From positions 7,440,001-7,504,000 of the forward strand of contig NC_063987.1 of assembly GCF_932276165.1 (NCBI RefSeq): a stretch of DNA of 64,000 nucleotides. Direction: 5' to 3'. Each line of letters begins with the position of its first letter. Positions within the stretch are counted from its first letter, which is position 1. The translations under genes and the position numbers were made by a program. Positions 13,584 to 27,200 of the stretch are shown one piece after another. The notes under the pieces were generated by a model. The model was not told where the DNA came from and did not search any database. It was given only the letters and a program-made list of their open reading frames with translations. This DNA is from Plutella xylostella (Eukaryota; Arthropoda; Insecta; Lepidoptera; Plutellidae).

Positions 13584-14049
13584 TTTCAAAGTGGAGATAG
13601 TTCGTGCTGTAATATACAATTTAATTAGGATTAGTAGTGATTTTCTTTTATATTTTAGGTTTAACTTTTAAAAGTGCCGCTTTCTACAACAAAAATATTT
13701 ATTTTGACAAGTCACAAGTGACAGTTGACAGAACTCGCAGACTAGACTATCATTTAAACTTGTATTTGCACAATAATCGATTACATACACAGAGCAAAAA
13801 AAATAACGTTGACGTATTATTTTAATATGTCAAATTCGGAGGAAAATACTTAAAATTTTCATTTCAGTTTTCAGTGCGAAAAGTGAAGAAAACTGATCTC
13901 TTTTCCAGCATAACTAACAATTTCAATAATAAATAATGACCATGTGGAACTACAAATTAGATTTTATTGTACACTAACGGCCAGTGGACCAATTTGCGAC
14001 CGATTTCGGCAGATCATGTGATGTGTTATTGTGATTATCAATAGGCAAA
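13584..14049. promoter_or_regulatory. Shared head-to-head promoter interval, HSD10-like / FHIP2
   Basis: The two start codons are 466 bp apart and diverge, so both promoters and 5' UTRs must fit here unless there are further upstream exons. I see no strong TATA box for either gene. The arrangement suggests a bidirectional promoter; this is inferred from spacing only. Confidence 0.5.
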
Positions 14050-17000
14050 ATGTTGAGCCGATTTTCTGATGTCCTCCAAACTGCAGCGGATGTGGTAAGT
14101 GATTAAAACATTATTTGTACAATAGATACTAATAACAAGCATATCAGGTGATGATAAATTACGTTATATTACAGCTAGCACCACCGGCAACGCGCCTGGA
14201 AGATTTTGAATATCATTGGAAGCTGATACTGAATTTTTATCAAAACTATGACCAGAATTGTAAAGAACGCGTTGAGGAGACGAGGATTCCGCACCATCTC
14301 AATGAAATGCTGCAGGTAAGCACTCCAATGAATGCCAACAATAACAACAATCGTAATGTCAATGGCTAGTTTATGAAACTCAAGGTTGTTTACATTTTCA
14401 TAAGAAGGAAAATGCCTTTATGCACGGCCCACTTTGTGAATTATTACATCCACTTTGGTCTATTCATGTTCTATGAAATCCTCTTTAAGAAATTAGTTTG
14501 TGATAAAAATAAACCAGAAAACTCTAATTTATATGCACATAGAAATTTAACTTTACATTTACCTGTTACACTAACACACAATCATGTATATCTTAATAAA
14601 ATTTTAATAGCATATTACTCTGTAGGCCTAGGTAGTCAAGTAATTATTTTTTGAGGCAACTTTAATAGTTGAAAAAAGATTTTGTGTACTTAACTCATTT
14701 TCATAAAAATTGAGGCTATACTCCCTTGGCCTACAATGCAATGATATTATGATTCTTGAGAGTAAAGAGAAAGAATCTTCACCCTGCTAATTATAAGTTT
14801 ATAACAATACTATAGCCTCCTTGTTCACTACCATGACAAATCATTGAGCTTGATAAAGTAAAGCAGGCCAATGCAACAATTTAATTAAACACATTATATG
14901 GGATTTAATTTATATTAATGTACAATATAAAATTTAATCTTCTTCAATATTATGTGCAGTATAGCAGAATTTGTTTTGGACACTCTTCGAAACTCATGAC
15001 ACCACTCAAGAACCCTTACAAATTTATCAAATTCAAATACCATAAATTTATTCACACACATATTTTCACGATTTTCATGTGTGATTAATACAAACATGTT
15101 TCACATAGCATTTATTTATTTATTTATTTATTTATTAATGAAGCATGGAAAACCAACAGCATGGAATTATAGAACTAGGAATAGTTAAATTAATAGTAAC
15201 AAACATGCCAGCATTGTGTACACTTACACCAAAATATGAAAACCTATTCATTTGTTTACATAACAATAATCAAAACATGTATTATTGTATGTAAGTATAG
15301 GTATAATAATATATATTATGTATTTATTTATTTATTTTCTTGCTGTATTTATTTATTTAGTGTATGTAGTGTTTAAGTAGTGTATTATACACTTGCACCT
15401 CAGCTACCTCTAATTCTATTTCTATTTTCTTTTATAACTCTCTTCCATCCAAAGGTTGTCTGGTAGAGATTGCTATAAGCAATAAGGCCGCCTTTTTGTA
15501 CTGTTTTTATTTTTAAGTTTTTGTTTGTATGTTCTATTTTGGTGCAAATAAAGAGTATTGTATTGTATTGTATTGTATTGTATCAAAACGGAAAAATCAA
15601 CATTCATCTCTTTCCAGCTAATAGTAGACGAAGAGAAAGAGCAGCAAGGCGGTACGGTCGGCCCGTGCCTCGAAGCCATCATCCAGCGACGGGTGTGTCT
15701 ACTGGACGCGCTGACTGCCCTCGCCGCCTCGGACCGGCCCCCGGGGGCGCGGGCCCTGGCTCTCAGCACGGGGACGGCGCTGCTGCGGCGGACGAGGCAG
15801 CCGTGTGTTAATAGTGCACATGTTTATAGGCCTTTGCAGGTGGGTGGTTAGAGTGGTATTGGTTTGTACCTAGAAACATTATTTGATTATTCTGAAAGTT
15901 GTGGGTTTTAAGATGATGGTGAGAAAATTTACAAGAGTAATAGCCAGCATTATTTAGAGTATTGGATTGGGATGGCTAAAGACAGTGTTGTGGCTCTCCT
16001 ATGCAAAGGTCTTTGTCCAGCAGTAAAAAATTGCGGGGCTTATGATGATGATAATAATGTATCTATTAAATTTTGCACTTAAGATGTAACACCAGTATTG
16101 TTATATTTTATTTATAATCTATTTTAATTGAATTACATGGACAGCCAAGAAAATGTATTGATTCAGATGATAATCTTGTTTACTTTGCTAGTAAAATCAA
16201 TAATCAATAACACCTGTTATTCTATTACAGAGAATGTTAATACAATGCAGCGAAAGCCCAGCATCACCCACAGAAAAAGACGAAGTAGAATTACTCCTAA
16301 CTATCTGTGGTTTAGTAAGAAAAGAACCAGGACTAGCAAATATCTTCACTACGCCATTCGTAGAAGACCGAACATCTTTACTAAGCATACCAGAAGACAT
16401 CCTTAAACTAATACCAATAAAGGCCAAAGTGCAAACTCCAAAGAAAAACCCGTTGTTCGAAGTAGAACTACCACCAAATCCTCTGGCTAATGTCTCTATA
16501 ATCCGGACGAATAGGAAAGACAGTTACTGCAATGCAACAGAAAGCAGTTCAGCTGGTGATGATAATGTGTCGTGTAAAAGCAATAAGACGGTGTATGATG
16601 ATAATGATAAGTTCCTGCTTATAGACCTACTGCTATCTTATTTGAATAGTGCGGTAAGTGGGTTTTGTTATCTGATTATAATTAGTGTTATGGAAATGAT
16701 AACTGGAACTGTGTTACTACAGACACACGTAATAATCATTTACTTCGATTGAACCAAAGAGTAATCTTGTCTTTATGTAGGTTGATATCTAATCCACTGT
16801 CTACTTTAAATGTATTTTACTTCATTAAAAGATACCTTATTTCCGAGAGCTTTGCTTCACCTAAAACTCTTTCAGGAAAATTTACCAGCAAGCCAAAGCC
16901 TTATTTCCTTCTATGACACGATCCATCCATATCCATAGCCAATCAAACTGAAATCCAAATCTGAAAAATTTACCAACAAACATGCACACAAACCTAAAAA

Positions 17001-20000
17001 TTATTCATACAATTACACAACTTTACTACCCTCCGAATCCTTCTACTCTTAAATCTATCCACATTATCCAGGGCAATACAATCAGAATTCCAGCCATTCC
17101 CCTAAATTTTATGGCCTAAACACCCCTCAAAACGCACCACCTCCACAGGACAACCAAGTGGTCCTCCGAGCCTGCGAAGGCATCATGATAGTGTTCTCTC
17201 TGCCCTGCGACGACATCGCGCATCTCGTGAGCGGTTGTAGTGCGGCGTGTGAGGCGCTGGTTGAACAGCTAGCCGCCAGGTTATTGTTATTATTAAATTT
17301 TGAATTATGTATTACACATAATCTTTGTACCAGTTTTCCTGTACCTCCTGTAGGTTGGCTGGTAGAAAATGCTCTTAGCATTAAGCCCACTTTTTGTGCT
17401 TTTATTAGTTATATATTTGTGCAATAAAGGATTAAATAAATTATAAATTTGTACATAGGCGAACTTAATGCTAATAGCATTATCTTCCAGTTAACCTTGG
17501 ACGTTGTGGAGTAAGTGATAGGTAGTGCGATAGACTGAGAGGAAAAAGATAATTAGTTAAAATACCTGTAAACACTAGCATATACTTACACATAATACAA
17601 ATATAATAAATATATACCTATAATTTACATAAACCTAATACATACTATAACAACAGGTTCAAGTGCGTGCCGGCCAACATCGACGCGGGTTGTGTGGACA
17701 CCAGATACAGTACTTGGGGGTGAGTACGGTGGTATCACAGGCAGTACGGTGGTATCACAGGCAGTATTAAGGCTATATTACACCGGTGTAGAACTGTGCA
17801 ACTTGCAACACTAGTAATAAAGTTACTTGATCAGCCATATTCTATCCTCCTTGATCAAGTGTCCCGGTGCGGTGTAATAGTAATCTGACATAACCTGATG
17901 AACATAATTATGATGCATTTTGATGGCTCAAAGATTAATGGAATGCAGTACGAAAGATGGAGAAAGTAAATTATTGAAGACATATTGCAACCCCTTTTCG
18001 AGTAACCATTATGACTAACCACCATTTGCCAATTGTTAACGTTTCTAATAATTGTACCTTGTTGCACAGATACGTGCCACAAGATTTCGGAGAAAAGGCC
18101 TACAACAAATTCCTCGGCTACAGAGAACTCACGTCTTTCTTCTCTTGGCTCGACTACTGTGATACTTTGATGAAGGTAACATACTAATATGACATAAATA
18201 TCAATACATAAACTTGATCAAAAACTATACCTACCATACCATACATTATATTGACACTATGACACTGTGGCTCAGGCGGTAGTGGACCTGCTTTTGAAGC
18301 TCAACACCACGGGTTCGAATCCCGCCCAGGGTATAAATTCGAGTGATTTAGCACTTTTTACTAAGGGGCATGGATTTTAGGCCAACCAATTTCCAAAAGT
18401 AGAACATATATAATTTACTAGCTGTTCTCGCGAGCTTCGCTTCGCCTTAAAAAGTTTTCCCGTGGAAATTCCGGGATAAAAAGTAGCCTATGTTCTTTCC
18501 CAGGGTCTAGACCGTATGTATACCAAATTTCATTCAAATCCGTTCAGTATTTTGGCGTGAAAGAGTAACAGACAGACAGACAGACACAGTTACTTTCGCA
18601 TTTATACACTCACGAGCTATGAAAAAGTTCCACTCACAAAATTCCGACACCAAACAACTCCGATTTTTTCAAACATTTAATTTAAAATTTGAACAAAATA
18701 TTATCGTTTTAAATTGGTAATATCCTAACGCTCTGTTAAATGTACTTCAATGTTGCAGAAGGCGCCATTAAGCTAGCCTTTTTCATTTAGGAGTAATTTG
18801 ATGCTTTTCAAAGTGGAACCTTTTCATTGCCCGTGAGTGTAATATTAGTTAGGATTCCTTTTGTCTTACTATAAGTACCACTTGTGCAAACCCCTCTATA
18901 TTCACAATGTTTTTCTTTTACTAAATTCATAACACTTCTCATTTTTCTCCCAGGAATGCCACCCAATAATAGCGACGCACTTAGCTCGCATATTCCGCCA
19001 GAACTTTCTCGAGGCGACCGTGGAGTGTGGCCTCACAGACTTGCACCACACAGTGGTAGTGACGGCCATTGTCAGCAAGTGCTTGAAGGTTATTGACAGT
19101 CAGGAGCTTATTAATGGTGAGTTTTGAATTGTTATTATCTTCTTAAGTCGATTTTATAAGCTAATAATGTTGTGTGCTTAGCCTTCTTCATCAAATAACA
19201 ACTGGATCTGGAAGAAATTACTCTTACGGGCGCCATTTGTACAAATTATGTAGTTTATTTCTTTTTTAAATTTTTGTGTAAACACTATTTATCTGAACAT
19301 CTGGGTGAAATTTAATATGGTGGTTCCACAGGGCACTGTATTGCGACCATTCTTGTTCCTAATTACCTTCCCTATGCTATTAATACTAATGTGTATTTGT
19401 TATTTGCCAGAGTTTTCAAACTGGCTAGTTGGAGACGGTGAAGTGTGCGAGTGGCCAATTCTGCACAAACTGATCAACAACTGCCTCACTAACTGCCATG
19501 AATTGACCTTGGAGACACTCAAGTTCTTTGAGGTAAGTCACCCTTTTACCCCTTATAAGAACTATGTATTTAGTCACGTTTGAGCAACATACCTCATAAT
19601 TATCACTGGTAAGGTTGGCAGTCGTCTTGAATCTAATAAGGTATATGTGCATTTAGTGGAATAGAAATTCTTTTAAAATAAATTTAACAAATGTTTATTC
19701 TAATAAATTGCGTTGCGCCGGCTCAATATTGAATCCTCTAACAGCTCTCCAGGTTTATCAGAGTGTATAAGTTGTATAACGCACAATTGATAAACAATAT
19801 GATAATGGCATGGACGCTCCTGCCAACTCTCCCTTTCCATAAATCTGTCAATACTCCTAATAATTTTTTTTATAAATCTTTTGCAGACAATAATAGAGCG
19901 TCCCACGGAGCACAGCATACAGAAGCTCGTCCTGTCCCGGCTGTGCACTCGCGGGTACTACTCGCCTCAAACAGACGCGAGGAGCGACGATGATGAAAGA

Positions 20001-23000
20001 GATAGACTGAACGACGTGTCGCTTTGGCAGGAGCGGGAGAGGAATAGGTATGTTGTTGTGGAGTTTGACTTTTCGGGGTTGTGAGGCAAAATGGTTAAGG
20101 TGGACATTTTGATGAATTTTGGTTCTTAAACTGTAATTTTCTAAGAAGTTTGTTGATTACAGTATTTTTTTACGAAATGTGAAAGCTTCTGTATTGTGCA
20201 ATACTTAATTAGCTGTACCTAAGACGATTTTAATAATCTTCTTCACTATTGCTAGTTGATGATGAATACGAACTTCTTTTAGTCCTCTGTTACCCTAATT
20301 TTAACTTTTTATAAAGCTAAAAATAGTATCATTCAATTGTATTTCCACCATAACTCCATGTCATAGAGTTCAAAATAAGGTGGTAATATTTCAGCTACCA
20401 CCTATAAAAGTTTAAATCATCACCATCACCTGACCTAACCCAACCTGTCTAATCAGCCCAGCTAGACAGCGTCCCACGCCCAACCTAATCCTCCAAACTC
20501 CTTGTTTCCAGAGAAGCCATGAAGCAGCTGCAACACGAGGACCACGTGAACGAGCAGATCTCCGACATTCTGTCGCACGAGGGCGTGGCGGGGGCGCGGG
20601 GGGGAGACAACATACACAGGGTCATTAACAGGTAAGAGTTTGTGTACAGAGTGTCCTTTAAATATAATAATATGGATCATCATGGAAAGGGGTCATCAGA
20701 CAGGACTACACGAGTTCGTTATCGAAATCGTTTAATGCGCGTTAACATACTCAGGATTATTAACAGGTATGTGGGAGTTTGTATACAGCCACCGTACCAC
20801 CGCCGACACATTAGCAATTAACAAGCCATAAGTAGCATCGCTCGACTATGAAACAAGCGAGACAAGAAACAAGATTTGACAAGCGAACGACGCTGTATGG
20901 ATTGTTAGTTGCTAATGATCTCAAAGGGGGTAACTCATGGGTCATCAGGCAGGGCTACACGGGATCGTTATCGACAGATCTCGGACATCCTCGAGGGCGT
21001 GGCGGGCGCGCGGGGGGGAGACAACATACACAGGGTTATTAACAGGTAAGAGTTTGTATACAGGGTGTCTTGTAAATAGTAGACGATCGGAAAGGGGGTG
21101 AGTCAGGAGTCACCTGGAACAACTTTTGTTCTACGGCTTTTGGAAATTCGCGTTAAAGGAGTAAGGAGTAGTTAGCGATAACTCGCTAGTTAGTTATATT
21201 TCAGCACGATTTGTTTAATATTGATATAACTTAAAGCCCATATCTACCTAAAACCAAAAACTCTTCCTTTACGACTGTAACTCAAGCAGTGGATTACACA
21301 ATCCAATAGTTACATTGAATTCATAATCATGACCTTTGGTCGTTTTCGCTTGGCCGCTCATTCAGATCAGACAACTACGCAGGAGTAGATTATAGTGGCC
21401 AACTGTGAGCCCAGTACAGAATCTCCTTTTCATTAACGACTGCTTTACATACCCATCCGACAGCATGGATCATTTCACTTTTCACTCATCAAATCTACCA
21501 GTTATCATATTTTTTTAGTTTTTAAATAGGACACCAATATTTTTTGCCAATTAAAATATTATATATCTAACTGTAAAATGTCTAATTATAGACTCGAACG
21601 ATTGAAATCGAAAATTGAAGAATTAATGGAGAATGAAAATACCGAATTAGCTGCCGAACCACCGATAGTGCCAGAATAGCTATTAATTAGTTGTAAACAG
21701 GGTGGAGTTTTGTTAGTGATACACCCATATGTAGGCCATTGTAGCAAACTTACTGTGCAATGTTTGATAAAATGAATTTTGAACAGTAAAACGCATTATT
21801 TATTTATTTAAATACTTTGACAATAATTTAAAGTTTTGTAACACTGTTTTGTTTTTGCATAATAATGTTGTTCAAACATCTTTTCCGTATGTAAGGCACT
21901 TTGGCCGACCTAAGCTTGGTCCAATTATTGACAAAATTTCACCCTATACCTTTAAATTGTTACATTATAATTTTATTTTAAAATTAATGTTTTTGCTCAG
22001 AATGTAATCTTAGTTTGACATTGAGTTTGAGTTCAATGATTCATTCCAATAAGCCATGTTTACGGTACCTATTTTCCTATATTATACAATATTTGTACAT
22101 AAATACAATTTTTCTTAGAAGTTTTCTTCTAAATTTATTTCAGGTCACACTGTATAATTTATTTATTAAACATACATTTTTCTTTGGCCATAAATTATAA
22201 GACAGATAATTCAGAAATCTGTAAATGTTTTGTGCCTATATTATTTTGCATGATTTGGTATAATTTTGACACCGAATTTGTTTAATAATTTGAAATAGGG
22301 TTAATTTCATTTAAAACTCAATTAAATGGTTAGAGATATTTCGGACCTTTAGTTGAGTTTTAAAATTAACTTGTCCATTATGACCCAGACTATTGCGAGG
22401 GTTTTATTTTAATCGGAAGCCAGAAAGATCTGTGATTTTGTACGATTTTTATTTTTTATACGTTAAAAAAGATTTTTATATTTACACCATTCATTGCGTC
22501 ATATCAGTAATGTTAAGTTTGTACGTGTACAAAGTTGTAATTAAAGTATTTTTGTAAGATATCTCGTTTGTTTTATTTCTAAAGTCCCTATTATTTTCCT
22601 TGCAGTTTTCTGCTGTTGCTACCGCGCGCCATTTTGTCCGATCCGGTGGGTGCTGACTATGAACAGTACATCCACGATGCCCATAGACATTATCAGGTAT
22701 GGGCCACCATTTGGAACTAGATAAAAGCTTGCTGAAAATTAGTCTTACTTACTAAACTTTTTGCAAACTAAATGCTTATAAAAGTCTCTAAACCTCTATA
22801 TTTACTCCTAGACATAAACACTAATGTTAATCATCAGCATATTTTTGAGAAATAAATAGTGCTACTATTTTCGTATGATAATATGATCAATGATTTAAGA
22901 AGTAAGTATCCCGTACCTACGACCTACCTATATTAGCTAAAATTAAGTAATTATTTTCATAATACACCTGGTCCAACCTGTGAGGTTTCATATTCCCCCA

Positions 23001-24250
23001 TTACCTTGCAGGTATGGCTCGATTTGACTTCAACATTCAGCACTAACTGGATAGACACCACGGCGGGTTCGACCCATAGCTACGACAGCAGACCGGAAGC
23101 TGATATCCACCTAGACGAAGTCTTCGAAAAACCGGTTAATACCGGTCACCCCAACACTATTAGAGAGAAAAGTTTTGCCGCGCAAACTTTTGACAGCCAG
23201 TGTTGCACGGAAGAGGATGTGAAAAGCAATAAAATAGGAAAATGTAACAAGCCAGCATCGGAATGTTTCTCCCAAAGATTAGTTTTGAGATCGAACTCAA
23301 GAGATTTGACTTCAACTCCGGATGAAGAGGAGTTTGATGAGGGCCCGTTTCTGAGAATGTTGTTCAAATTGCTGGCTAATATGACTATGCAGCCATACCA
23401 AGTCAACTTGCATGTTACGTGTATTATTTCAAAGTTGGCACTCATGCCGCATCCGCATTTGCACGAGTATCTGCTGAACCCAATGTTGCCAACTGCGAAA
23501 AAGACACAGACGTTGTTCAAAACTCTTCAGGAAGTAGCAAAGAGGTTGACTATGGAGATACCGAGGTTAAGAAATTACAAGAAGTTGATTGAGAATACAA
23601 GGATGCAGCTGATGAGCGAAGACCCTGCTTACGATGAGAGGTAAATTAAATTACTTAACTAAAGTCTTATTTTTAATCTCACATATTAAATTGACAGATT
23701 CTGACTTAATCGCGGGACAATCGATTGTTGATAAACCGTTCAGAATGTAAAAAAATCAGACACACGCACTCACGCCTTGTACTAATGTACTCCCTTGCGG
23801 GGTAGGCAGAGGTGCATTGCTGCACCCACTTTTCGCCAGAGTGTTATGTTAGTCCCAATGTAATAGGGGGCGGGCCTATTGCCATTTTACGGGCACATCC
23901 AAGACCCGAGAACAAATATCTGTGTTTAAACAAATATCTGCCCCAGCCGGGAATCGAACCCGGGACCATCGGCTCAGTAGTCAGGGTCACTAACCACTAC
24001 GCCATTCGGTCGTCTTAAAAAAATCAGACCTTACTATAATATTCCTTGTTTTCACTTTTAATTTGAAGTTTTTTCACATTGTAAAAAAAGTGTTTCCTGC
24101 CAACCCTTGTACTTACCATAGACAACTTTTTTCTTTTACAGCGGCGACCACAACCAACTAGTAGAAAGCCTGATAGTGCTAGAAGAGTTCTGCAAAGAGC
24201 TAGCCGCTATAGCCTTCGTCAAGTACCAACATTCCATCCTCTGTAGGTAA
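14050..24250 (+). CDS. FHIP2A: FHIP2 (FAM160B family), FTS-HOOK-FHIP complex subunit
   Basis: Fourteen exons: 14050-14094, 14175-14315, 15618-15839, 16231-16653, 17149-17279, 17657-17719, 18070-18175, 18954-19116, 19411-19532, 19887-20047, 20512-20631, 22606-22696, 23012-23640 and 24142-24250. All phases agree and give 841 residues. Family signatures run in order: LEDFEYHWK near the N-terminus, GTVGPCLE, LLRRTRQP, VHRPLQ-like YRPLQ, LLLTICGLVRKEPGLANIF, LRACEGIMIVFSLP, SFFSWLDYCDTL, VINSFLLLLP, LFKLLANMTMQPYQVNLHV, PHPHLHEYLL and the terminal EEFCKELAAIAFVKY. The protein joins FTS and HOOK proteins and helps link membrane cargo to dynein; FHIP2-type subunits favour ER-to-Golgi carriers in the known family. 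A possible polyadenylation signal AATAAA lies at about 24263. Intron 11 holds partial copies of exon 11 and a possible alternative last exon. The symbol is by homology; insects have a single FHIP2-type gene in the lineages I know. Confidence 0.93.
15430..15590 (+). repeat. Non-LTR retrotransposon 3' tail with (TATTG)n end
   Basis: GATTGCTATAAGCAATAAGG forms a small hairpin, followed by a GCAAATAAAGAG polyadenylation-like stretch and about seven TATTG units. The same hairpin motif recurs near 58610-58645 and 58945-59065. It lies directly upstream of FHIP2 exon 3, 28 bp before the acceptor. Confidence 0.5.
17345..17430 (+). repeat. Dispersed 3' tail with TGCTCTTAGCATTAAG hairpin
   Basis: The unit runs GGTTGGCTGGTAGAAAATGC, hairpin, CCCACTTTTTGTGC, then AATAAAGGATTAAATAAA. 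Diverged copies lie at 17448-17500 (inverted), 34275-34375 and 57300-57365 (inverted). I take it as the 3' end of a SINE or LINE family. The family is not assigned. Confidence 0.5.
18250..18400 (+). mobile_element. tRNA-derived SINE
   Basis: The A-box-like TGGCTCAGGCGGTAGTGG and the B-box GGGTTCGAATCCC have tRNA spacing, but no closed acceptor stem is present. The body runs on as a SINE. It is inserted in FHIP2 intron 7, next to a Helitron-like piece. Confidence 0.65.
18418..18608 (-). mobile_element. Helitron-like non-autonomous fragment
   Basis: This is an inverted relative of 3622-3767. On the plus strand it starts ACTAG, followed by GCTTCGCTTCGCC, and ends in ACTTTCGCATTTATA. The CTAG end and GC-rich subterminal part agree with the other copies. 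Confidence 0.4.
20632..21075 (+). repeat. Tandem partial copies of FHIP2 exon 11 and its 5' splice site
   Basis: The genuine exon 11 (20512-20631) ends CACAGGGTCATTAACAG|GTAAGAGTTTG. A copy at about 20960-21046 repeats the last 80 or so exon bases, with two codons lost, and continues into the same GTAAGAGTTTGTATACAGGG intron start. A more decayed third copy lies near 20750-20790 (ATTATTAACAGGTATGTGGG). An AG before 20973 could act as an acceptor, but splicing it in would break the FHIP2 frame. Confidence 0.8.
21578..21679 (+). CDS. Candidate alternative FHIP2 last exon or 33-residue small ORF
   Basis: The bases from 21592 follow an AG (TAATTATAG) and continue exon 11 in phase: the split Arg codon AG|A is restored. 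They encode a charged, coiled-coil-like segment beginning LERLKSKIEELMENEN and ending PPIVPE before TAG at 21677. Read this way, it gives a FHIP2 isoform truncated within intron 11 that lacks the C-terminal third. The same frame also opens with its own ATG at 21578 (MSNYRLERLK). The biased helix-forming composition is unlike the surrounding AT-rich intron. No homology is recognised. Confidence 0.4.
   Translation: MSNYRLERLKSKIEELMENENTELAAEPPIVPE
23762..24016 (-). mobile_element. tRNA-derived SINE with 13-bp target-site duplication
   Basis: The minus strand reads GAATGGCGTAGTGGTTAGTG (A box) and GGGTTCGATTCCC (B box), followed by GGGCAGATATTTG and a SINE body ending in GTGCGTGTG. The direct repeat AAAAAAATCAGAC flanks it at 23749-23761 and 24017-24029. 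It sits in FHIP2 intron 13. The complete structure suggests a fairly recent insertion. Confidence 0.85.
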
Positions 24251-27200
24251 TCGGGCAAGCAATAAATATTATATTTATTTAGATCTCTCAAAACATAAAT
24301 TGCTAAATGGATAACAAATTTTTTATTTCCGTCTATCATTTTGAATGAAAATGTTAGGGTGTAACGTGAATTTTAATTTTATTACATCAACATCGCTTGT
24401 AAGGTATTTATTAATTGAATTATTTGTTGTTAACTTGAAATTCTAGTTTGTATCTACTGGATACTTTCTCACTTCCAGATAGAGGGTGCAGAATATTACT
24501 CTAGAAGATCATTAGTCACTTCACTAAGCGTATGACGGTAAATTAGTTTTCAAAGTATAGTCTCAAAATCTACGCTCGCAAACAGCACACTGTAAGCAGA
24601 GTGCAAGTTTTGAAAAGAAAATGATTTCCTATTTTACATAATATATACAATGCAGCGCCTTAGCGCCCCTAGTGATAACTGCGATGGAACAGTCAGAATT
24701 CATATGAATTCTTATTTCAGTTTATTTAAATTGTTAAAACTGGCTTAGCACATTTACAACCCCGATTCAAAATGTGGAAATAATTTTCGTGATACAAATA
24801 GATGCTGCTATAGCCTATCAGTTGAACAAAACAATACAGTTAGGTATATAATTTATTATTTTTATGTCTATTCAAATTCGGCATTTATAAAATAGAATAG
24901 TTAAAAGAAATCATTTGTTAGTCGTATACCTCGAAATCAAAAAATCCGTGTAGCTTTTCACCTATTCGCATTTCGCCGCGATATCAAAATTTTTGAATAG
25001 ATTTTTATTGTTGTAGTATAATTTTTGATCGCTACTGACAACTGTCTGAAAAAATCATAGTAGATTTACTTTCCTGTCTGCCTTCACTGTAGTCGCTTTT
25101 CACCTTGATAGATATTTGTTTTTAATGCATTATAAGGTACATATCGCGATATTTCTTTTACACTATAACAATATGCGACCCAAATAAGATGCGACATAAA
25201 ATACTTACCTGCTATTCAAAATATATGCAGCTTAATAAATAAGCTATTGATAATACATGCTACATAAAAATTTGCTACTGTTGTAAAAATCTGTTAAAAA
25301 TATATGCTAGTAACAAAATATACTACCGATATTATACGCTACAACAAAAAACGCTATCAAGGTGAAATGCGAATAGGTGAAAAGCTACAAGGATTTTTTG
25401 ATTTCGAGGTATACGACTAACAAATGAAAGAAATACTTACGCCTTATAACGTAATCCATACAGTACATTTTACATTGATAAAGGCACTTATGTGGTGTGC
25501 GAATATAGATAACTCGAATTTCTAGTAGGTACTTATGTAATACAATTGAACCAGTGTACTAGTATTTTCTACTGTAAATACTCGGTGGTAGAGCACGTTT
25601 TTGGTTGGTATAGAAAGCACCCAAGTAGTTCATAAGTTAGCGTTGCCAGTTGCAACCAACCCTCAAAAGATTTGTAATGATATATTTCAGCCATCCACAA
25701 GCAATATCGGCATTTAATGGTGGTAAAGCATAATAATTTATTGAGTATAAAATATTATTACTTACCTACTCAGTTAAGTAATTTGGTCGATATATGCGCC
25801 TACCGTACTGTATTTTTATTAATTTTTTTTAATGCGCGTACATATTTACGAAAGTTCTTCAAATTAAGACAACAACCGATACAAAAACGCATTTTTTTAT
25901 ATGTGTAGCTTTAGTTATTTAGTGCTTGCAAATTTCTAGTCCATATTAAATTAACCGAATTGTCATCATTCCCATTTACTGCACAAAGCAAATGTTTAAT
26001 TAAATTGTTAATTTAGACTGTTGCCTATTCTATAATTATGCTTTAAAATGTTAATAAAGTGATATTATGTACTATGTGGTTTTAATATCAACAATCCGCG
26101 GTTTCATAGAAAACTGACCAATATATTTATTTTTAAAGGCGTAATAAAAGTCAAAATATAAAATGCAATGTTGATTATATTTTTTCCTCCAAAAAATTAA
26201 ATAAGGTAATAATATAAACATGAATTAAACGTAAAAAAAAACTTTTAGGAGCTATTTACATAATGTTGATTTTGTTTATTTTAATTTCTGTTTAACGTTC
26301 TAAAATATAATGAAATGGTCATACTTTCTAAGCATCTTTTTCAATATTATGCTATTAATTTTATAAATTAATAAGAATGTATACATATTATTATATAAAA
26401 AGTACGAAACATTTCATTATATTTGGTACAACACTTCAAAATCTCAACAATCATACACAGATACTTACATCCCTGTTTCCAGATATACATTATACACTTT
26501 ATTTTATAGGTATTTAAAAAGTAACATTTCGTTTAACTACGACCCTTTTTCATATAAACATTGCTTAAGGTAGACTAAAAATAAATTATAGCAAAATAGA
26601 ATTGATTCAGCACTGGTGTTTTACCCTAAAAGATCGTCTTTTTTAGGGCGGATAACCTTTCTTCTGATTTACATACTAATCCTTATCTGCCAGTTGGATG
26701 TATGCGTTGCACTATTCAAAACAGTACTTTCTATTTTCCTCCTACAAAAAGTCGGCCACGACTATCGTTAGTATGGTCGTGTGCTAAAGTAGTAAAATAA
26801 CTAAGTAAAGCAACGTTTATATGCAAAGACCCTATCGTTAGGTTTTGGTTTCTAATTTATATTTCAATTATATCAAACATAAACTGGCGAAGAATTAGTG
26901 ATAGGTACGTACTTACGTACGAAATGTACCTGAATTACACAGAGCGCGTTTGTAGAAATTAGTAACTTTACATAAAAATAATTACTTACTGATTTTATAA
27001 ATAAAACGATAACTGATTCTTATGTAATGAAATCTTTGATTTCGGATTAAAGTATGTGCTGTACTAGATCTATCTATAAAAGTGATCTGTACAAACAAAT
27101 CTGTAAAAAACAATTTGTCGTAACTAAATCTCGCAATTTATACTAAACACAATAAGTTAATGTTTGTCATTTCACTAAAGTAGGCTTTTAGACACTTATT

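Noticed and set aside
18250..18330. Functional tRNA gene
   Set aside because: A and B boxes are present but the acceptor stem does not pair and the body continues as a SINE. The same holds for 3960-4075, 8873-8945 and 23935-24016.
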